A stretch of DNA of 64,000 bases, from NCBI GenBank assembly GCA_937922655.1, contig CALAJH010000030.1:1-64000 (forward strand), given 5' to 3'. Below are positions 60,801 through 64,000 of this stretch, piece by piece (the first letter of the stretch is position 1; each line of letters starts with the position of its first letter). Both the position numbers and the translations under genes were made by a program. Origin of the DNA: an uncultured Bacteroidia bacterium. Its GTDB lineage: Bacteria > Bacteroidota > Bacteroidia > J057 > CALAJH01. The notes under the pieces are model-generated. The model did not search any database. It worked only from the letters and a program-made list of their open reading frames with translations, and was not told where the DNA came from.

Positions 60801-63800
60801 GGGCCAATACGGCGTTACGGTGACGGACGCCAACGGATGCGTCGGTTCGGCGTCGATAGAGGTAACGGTTTGGCCCTTGCCCGCGCCCGTGATTTTACCC
60901 CTTAGACCGTTGGAATTTTGCGACGGCGATTCGACGATTTTGGACGCGGGCCCGGGATACGCGCAGTATTTGTGGTCCAATTCCGCAACGGAGCGTTTGG
61001 TTATCGTTCCTATTTCCACAACCTTGTCCGTTACGGTAACGGACGCCAACGGTTGCGTGGCGACTTCCGCTCCCGTAACGACGGTGCGTCATCCCAACCC
61101 CGTGCCGCAAATTTCGGGGCCGAACTCGTATTGTCCCGGCGGGACGGCGACGCTCGACGCGGGCGCAGGTTTTGCCCAATATCAATGGACTTTGGACGGC
61201 GTCGAGATAGCCGGCGCAACGACGCAAACCCTTACCGTTTCCGAACCCGGAGAATACGGCGTACGTGTTTCGACGGCTTTCGGTTGCACCGCCGTTGACG
61301 TTCATGCGGTGGATGAAAATCCCGAGGTGCAATTGCAAATTTCCGGGCCGACGGCGTTTTGCCCCGGCGGCTCGACAACCTTGGACGCGGGTGCGGGTTT
61401 TGTGAGTTACCAATGGTCTTCGGGCGAAAACACGCGTTTTATCACCGTTACCGAAGCGGGTTCGTGGACGGTCGAAGTCGAGGACGCTTTTGGATGCACC
61501 GGGATTTCGCCGCCGCATACGGTGAATTACCATCCCGTTCCTGCGCCGACGGTTACGGGTCCGGCGGGTTTTTGTCCCGGCGGTTCGGTTACGCTCAACG
61601 CCGGCGCGGTTTACGTTCAATACCAATGGAACGACGGAAACACCAACCCCACCCGCACCGTCGATGCGGAAGGTTTTTATTTCGTAACCGTGACGGATGC
61701 CAACGGTTGTGTCGGTACCTCGGAACCGTTTTTTGTCGATGAATACGACACGCCTTCGCCCGTCGTTCAAGGGCCGCTCACTTTTTGTCAAGGCGACGGC
61801 GTTACGCTTTTTTTGCCCGACTCCGCCGAATATACCTCCATCGTCTGGCGGGTTGGCGCAACGAACGTCGGTACGGGCGGTTCGCGCTATTTCGACGAGA
61901 CAACCTCCAACATCACGGTGCAAGTGGTGAGCGTTCAGGGTTGTCCGGGCGTTTCGACGAACGTTTCCGTGACCGAGTTCGACCAATTATTGCCCACGAT
62001 ATCGGGTCCGGAGGCGGTTTGTGCCGGTGCGCACGCCGTTTTGACCGCCGACGGAGGATATGCCGTTTACGAATGGTTTTTGAATGGCACGCCCGTAGCC
62101 GGCGGCAACGAACAGACTTTGACCGTTGCGACGGCCGGCGATTATACCGTTCGAGTGGAGGATGCGTTCGGATGTGAAGGCACGTCGGCGCCGTTTGCGT
62201 TTGTAGTGAACGCTTTGCCGAACGTTACGGCACAAGCCGCGCCGATATGTGCGGGTCAAACGGCCGTTCTTACCGTATCGGGCGCCGAAACCTATGTCTG
62301 GAACGGCGGAAACCTTGACAACGTCGTCGGTCAAACGGTATCCGACGCTCCCGTCCTTACGACCGAATACACCGTTACGGGAACGGACGCCAACGGATGC
62401 GTCAATACCGCAACGGTTACGCTGACGGTCAATCCGCTTCCCGTGGCGGGTATCGACGGCGCAACGGTTTTTTGTACGGGACAAAGCGCCCAACTCACCG
62501 CTCTTCCCGACGGTATGACGTATTTATGGAGTACAAACGAAGAATCGCGTACGATTACCATCGTCGCCGGCGGGGATTATTCGGTTACCGTTACCGATGC
62601 GAACGGGTGCGTCAATCATTTTGGTGTAACGGTGGTGCAGCTTGATAGTTTACAGCCCGTGGTTGTCGGTCCGTCGGCGTTCTGTTCGGGGTTGTCGGCT
62701 CAACTTTGCGTCGAAAACCCGTTGAATTACTCGACGTTCGATTGGCGCTTGAACGGTGCATCGATCGGCGCCGGCGCGTGCGTTGGCGCTTCAATGCCCG
62801 GAACGTATACCGTTCACGTAATGAATGCGGCGGGCTGCGCGGGTTCGGCAACGTTCAATTTGACGGAAAACGCTTTGCCGAACGTTGTGGCGCAAGCCGC
62901 GCCGATATGTGCGGGTCAAACGGCCGTTCTTACCGCATCGGGCGCCGAAACTTACGTCTGGAACGGCGGAAACCTTGACAACGTCGTCGGTCAAACGGTA
63001 TCCGACGCTCCCGTCTTTACGACCGAATACATCGTTACGGGAATGGACGCCAATGAATGCGTCAATACCGCAACGGTTACCCTTGTCGTAAACGCTTTGC
63101 CGACTTTTGTCGTTTCCGGCCCTATGACCGTTTGCGAAGGTCAAACGGGAACGATAACCATTGACGCGGCCAATGGAGCGACGGTAACGTTTTGCGACGG
63201 TACGTCGGGCAATACGTTCGTTTACAGCCAAACGACGACGTGCGATTTTATTGTAACGTCCGATGCGGGTTGTGTTTCCACGGGCGTACTCAACCTGACG
63301 GTGGCCGATACCGCTCAACCCGTCGTTTTGGGTACGTTGGCGTTTTGTGCGGGTTCGAGTACAATTTTGAGTTTGGAAAACGCCGGCAATTATTCGGCCG
63401 TCGAATGGACGACGAACGAAACCGGCCCCGAGATTACGGTCGACGTCCCCGGCGTTTACGGCGTACGGGTACACGACGGCTCGGGTTGCTGGGGTCGGGC
63501 GGAGGTGGCGGTGGTCGAAAATCCGAATCCCGCGCCGCAAATCTTGGGCGCAAGCGCCATATGCCCCGGTGCAGCGGCGACCTTAAACGCCGGTGCGGGC
63601 TTTACAGGCTATCAATGGTTTTTGAACGCCGGACCGATTGTCGGTGCAACGGGACAAAGTTACACCGCCGGCGTGCCGGGCGAGTATTCCGTTACCGTTA
63701 CGAACGCAAACGGTTGTACGGGAACGGCCACGCACACGCTGGCTTTCCACCCGCTTCCGGATTCGACGATTTCGGGCGTTTTGTCGTTTTGTACGAACAA

Positions 63801-64000
63801 CTTTACCACATTGACCGCGCCGTCGGCGCCGCAAGGTTCGACGTACGAATATCTTTGGGGGCCGGATGGACAAACCACTCAATCCATCGTTGTTACCGAG
63901 GGCGACCGTGATTTTTGGGTGCGGGTTACGGACGCGGCCACGGGCTGTTTTTCCGACGATACGGTGTACGTTTTTCAGGCCGATACGCTCGAACCGCAAA
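51898..64000 (+). CDS. giant (at least 4034 codons, 3' end outside window) secreted modular protein: Ig-like domains, beta-helix/Gly-rich cassette with inserted P-domain, then about 36 Ig-like repeats
   Basis: Frame 1 read line by line from ATG 51898 (MNNLYFFTAFVVVFVWRTLSAQVLPEQFRSL) to 64000 with no stop seen; absent from the ORF track only because it has no stop in the window. Confidence 0.93.
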   Translation, partial: MNNLYFFTAFVVVFVWRTLSAQVLPEQFRSLSSEQMLQPPRPELPKYDPYDPEFQRLALKKQAEMEAFVRKWNAEKATIEPYDYEAAKNNARRASRGPDRAGGGPPQPDGNPLPNEPEQNCNAAIPVCQNQYTQTQSYSGFGTIRDILPSTTCLGTGETNSVWYIFTVQNSGVFTFSLRSPPGQPQRDYDFALYDVTNITCADIPGTIPVRCNYSADYAETGMRAPAQAGNSSIPASGSPWSPALNVTAGQTFVLVVNNFTGDNTGYILTFGNGGGSPVASIFDQIPPTASLAPSSCDGSQVVVNFSEPIRCSSISPTDFYINGPPGANVVVNSVSVPECANGGTYANSATVNYTVNNFVPGSYSIGVQQGTDGNTLLDVCQNPMAPAVLGNFTLNVGAQITGADTVCIGQSVTLCGPPNAGPYSWSGGQTTQCITVTPTSTTTYTLNTGTAPCVSTATATVGVRLEPEVFVSPSNTSLCEGGSVDITAFSNVPAATIYWLPPVNSTNPTITVSQSGTFQVIAYTAGCTSDVKTATVAVNPPPPAASCNIYYVSPTGNGDGISPLSPTQIRTALEMSNCTPSVIKMQVGTYEIDDALPLGSLVTVEGGYNYDFSQKTSAKGTSGTWPNIGTHILRRQRPASPTTVGPFTFTNNTGQAIADNTTTNIPLQVNGVPTLPSPMTGYTMNVTVNVNHTRLDNLDVYLVAPNGTMVTLFQDIGGACNGTINITLANTGGAAGLAAQFCVGAQITGTYQPMEVFGSFLSLGGIDPNGLWQLRIVDDTPGNTGNFVSCSITFGQQNVSNGYLCDYGFLATYANSESPSVSAFDVFTGASNFRLQDLIIEVEPAPTGYRISNYGVRTGAGVNNFNIVRCHINVGKGSDAAQGAPGRNWDGTQSNSNTVSNASSVRAEAGGVGAAAGVDCTPATGGAGAASALGRPGGDGGMGGGCNCVTPPTVGQPGFGPGGGAGGGLPADQCRDSGGTPSGCDDPGPVYYGRDGLNGQDGTPGADGANGAVPNYFGGIFNPGGNGQTGQVGDHGWGGGGGGGGAGDQDLAEDRGAGGGGGGAGGRAAQQGGGGGISAGGSFALFVVDPGAGANVVDCILTTALAGGNPTGGFRGWGQLGGLGGNGGAWCDGGQGGRGGDGGQGGNSGQGGNGHPGVAIDYARVNSTAGSVTNVPYTDFNALLTQPVIRADNVACTNLDVPFYSGASGSWSFNPAQSSLVGNPGTNPIARFSNVAWYDVIRSGDTYSDFWGILTNPDAVTPSIEVIPGTTVCRGSTVTFNGLGSGGLYSWFIYQGLSSQGALIHNESGTSMSYTFTEPPGQYEVELEVVSSCCGPLPPVSVMITVVQAPNYTLQNFNECVGTPVTLTPSPALPPGATVTWQPGGFINNSITVSPEATTVYTLYVLSPEGCPSLPVTSTVTVRPRPNITGVTGPESICQGQSVTFTAQGGTPGSTYRWFRDGNLVFTSSSSASYTYTPFYNPPDTTDVIQVTASLNGCDGDMLTHYLLIAGIPNAVVDAADDPICLGESVTLVASGGKRFEWSTTPNFSANVFEGDSVVVTPTSVGTVTYYLRSYNLNCPCIPMPGTDYCAEISIPVVNAPQFDVPSDMTVCPGATVTLTAANTGAMPSVRRWETLTGTNLCSGGGNCVSVNVSPATTTTYVFYARSGNGCEFRREVTVNVGSPDIVATASANDVCPGAAVTLSATGGTTYTWSPAAHLSATTGANVTFTAPAAGTYNYTVTGTGAGGCTANAEVSVTVVDVPTISVTASVNPICPGQLSTMTANGAGPGATYSWSWPGGGPINGQQSVTDSPPATRTYTVTAVTASGCTSQTTFTLNVSPNPTLTVSAPPICVGATANFTANGAASYVWEGPHLNETSGQSVSAAPPAAGTYNYTVTGTSAAGCTGTRAFALTVNPLPTPTVSPVQTICAGQSANLTASGGTSYLWMPPNLAQQNITVSPNVSTVYTVTVQDANACTQEATTTVIVRQLPQISFDPPAPAICIGSSVEVSVAGAETYTVVPNVGASLIGNVFTFNPGATQTYVVTGTDNAGCQNTASITVAVNPLPTITVTPPSPAICPGGSVTLTANGAVGYVWNGGNLNNVSGASVAVSPDVPTTYTVVGTDANGCVNQTTVTVNINNLPNVTAGTSDDEVCVGETVTLAAANALTYVWNGTGLDNAPGFQQNVSPPVGTHTYTVVGTDVNGCQNTATVSFVVHPLPNITIDPLFQEICFGQSALLTASGAVSWAWTDDGMPLPQTTASVNLGLSLGNNVIVATGTDANGCVNTATANVMVYALPTLNVSPSPAVICLGQTTTLSVSGAQNYSWDGPAAAGLVSTDGASVNATPTAAGVHTFTVTGTDANGCVNTATVSVTVNPLPVVTFDPPAPVICRGQTVAVTAAGAQSFVWNGGGLNNAPGAVQTLAPLVTTVYTVTATDANGCQTTTELTLLVNQLPELFVNPSGQEICAGESATVEAYVFQPSANDVFVWNGPGINNFIGSTLVVSPIDDYNEYTVVVTDENGCQIDNTAVVVVNPLPVIAVSPANPALCLGQTTVQLSASGAATYEWFPSTGLSQDDIANPVANPAQTTTYTVVGTSATGCVNSATVTVTVNVPPTVVAALDRNTICVGQSAQLTASGAATYLWTGGAVDGLGGNVHTLSPPVGQHTYAVVGTDANGCTGQSTISLTVLALPMATLSPSATEICVGQSVTLELTGTDLATCVVTPGPVSGFNATFSPPVGTHTYTATFTDVMGCENTATATITVHPLPNPMVTPANPAICLGQSVELTASGGTNYVWNGGNLNNVSGASQTVSPNQTTTYTVTVTDANGCINTVQVTVTVNPLPVLTVTPQNEELCDGESLSLAAFGANAYVWNGEGLSNAAGQSHTLAPPVGTHTYTVVGRNNATGCESEGTVTITVHANPAPVVVPSGPTEFCAGGSVTLDAGADYVQYDWGTAGNTRTITVSTSGQYGVTVTDANGCVGSASIEVTVWPLPAPVILPLRPLEFCDGDSTILDAGPGYAQYLWSNSATERLVIVPISTTLSVTVTDANGCVATSAPVTTVRHPNPVPQISGPNSYCPGGTATLDAGAGFAQYQWTLDGVEIAGATTQTLTVSEPGEYGVRVSTAFGCTAVDVHAVDENPEVQLQISGPTAFCPGGSTTLDAGAGFVSYQWSSGENTRFITVTEAGSWTVEVEDAFGCTGISPPHTVNYHPVPAPTVTGPAGFCPGGSVTLNAGAVYVQYQWNDGNTNPTRTVDAEGFYFVTVTDANGCVGTSEPFFVDEYDTPSPVVQGPLTFCQGDGVTLFLPDSAEYTSIVWRVGATNVGTGGSRYFDETTSNITVQVVSVQGCPGVSTNVSVTEFDQLLPTISGPEAVCAGAHAVLTADGGYAVYEWFLNGTPVAGGNEQTLTVATAGDYTVRVEDAFGCEGTSAPFAFVVNALPNVTAQAAPICAGQTAVLTVSGAETYVWNGGNLDNVVGQTVSDAPVLTTEYTVTGTDANGCVNTATVTLTVNPLPVAGIDGATVFCTGQSAQLTALPDGMTYLWSTNEESRTITIVAGGDYSVTVTDANGCVNHFGVTVVQLDSLQPVVVGPSAFCSGLSAQLCVENPLNYSTFDWRLNGASIGAGACVGASMPGTYTVHVMNAAGCAGSATFNLTENALPNVVAQAAPICAGQTAVLTASGAETYVWNGGNLDNVVGQTVSDAPVFTTEYIVTGMDANECVNTATVTLVVNALPTFVVSGPMTVCEGQTGTITIDAANGATVTFCDGTSGNTFVYSQTTTCDFIVTSDAGCVSTGVLNLTVADTAQPVVLGTLAFCAGSSTILSLENAGNYSAVEWTTNETGPEITVDVPGVYGVRVHDGSGCWGRAEVAVVENPNPAPQILGASAICPGAAATLNAGAGFTGYQWFLNAGPIVGATGQSYTAGVPGEYSVTVTNANGCTGTATHTLAFHPLPDSTISGVLSFCTNNFTTLTAPSAPQGSTYEYLWGPDGQTTQSIVVTEGDRDFWVRVTDAATGCFSDDTVYVFQADTLEPQ
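53821..54330 (+). other. proprotein-convertase P-domain-like segment within the giant ORF
   Basis: TGYTMNVTVNVNHTRLDNLDVYLVAPNGTMVTLFQDIGGACNGTINITLAN...GIDPNGLWQLRIVDDTPGNTGNFVSCSITFG. Confidence 0.8.
54520..55375 (+). repeat. Gly-rich low-complexity region of the giant ORF
   Basis: GPGGGAGGGLPADQ, WGGGGGGGGAGDQ, GAGGGGGGAGGRAAQQGGGGG, GGQGGRGGDGGQGGNSGQGGNG. Confidence 0.9.
62209..62420 (+). repeat. near-identical intragenic repeat, copy 1 (copy 2 at 62869..63080)
   Basis: 212 bp aligned without gaps, 11 mismatches counted by eye, offset 660 bp (220 codons). Confidence 0.9.
62869..63080 (+). repeat. near-identical intragenic repeat, copy 2
   Basis: See copy 1 at 62209..62420. Confidence 0.9.

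Larger units (their letters stand above)
55680..64000 (+). repeat. tandem Ig-like coding repeats, period about 225 bp (about 75 aa), about 36 units by eye
   Basis: Recurrent motif xxICxGQSxxLTASGAxxYVWNGG...NVSPxxTTTYTVTGTDANGCVNTATVTVTVNPLP. Confidence 0.85.

Noticed and set aside
55680-64000. CRISPR-like regular spacing
   Set aside because: Regular period of about 225 bp is due to in-frame Ig-like domain repeats, not short direct repeats with unique spacers

Overview
The window looks like chromosomal DNA from a Bacteroidota bacterium that uses the type IX secretion system (T9SS). The evidence is type A and type B T9SS sorting-domain tails, TAnnTTTG (-7) promoter boxes, two-component-regulator-type propellers, and FN3/PKD/Ig-like secreted proteins. 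Housekeeping genes include B12-dependent ribonucleotide reductase (nrdJ), uppS, a ribosome hibernation factor, two tRNA-Arg genes, a polyamine operon (fused speD-speE followed by speB), a sugar transferase, a DegT-type aminotransferase, a Wzz-like protein, an MscS channel, and an RND/adaptor/TolC efflux operon. These alternate with very large secreted proteins. The largest is an ORF that opens at 51898 and is still open at the window edge (at least 4034 codons). It is missing from the supplied ORF track because it has no stop in the window. It carries a proprotein-convertase P-domain that appears inserted into a beta-helix/Gly-rich cassette, and the same cassette is recognisable, without the P-domain, in the 4754..8119 protein. 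About 36 Ig-like repeats follow it. Other notable points are a cysteine-less dihydrolipoamide-dehydrogenase-like flavoprotein, a degenerate M16 peptidase, an orphan ferredoxin/NuoB-like fusion, a 14-blade propeller sensor without a kinase, a decayed gene at 3931..4573, candidate leaderless promoters, and a dense cluster of DNA dyads upstream of the efflux operon. I saw no CRISPR array, transposon, prophage or rRNA. All family calls are from reading the sequence by eye; no searches were run.
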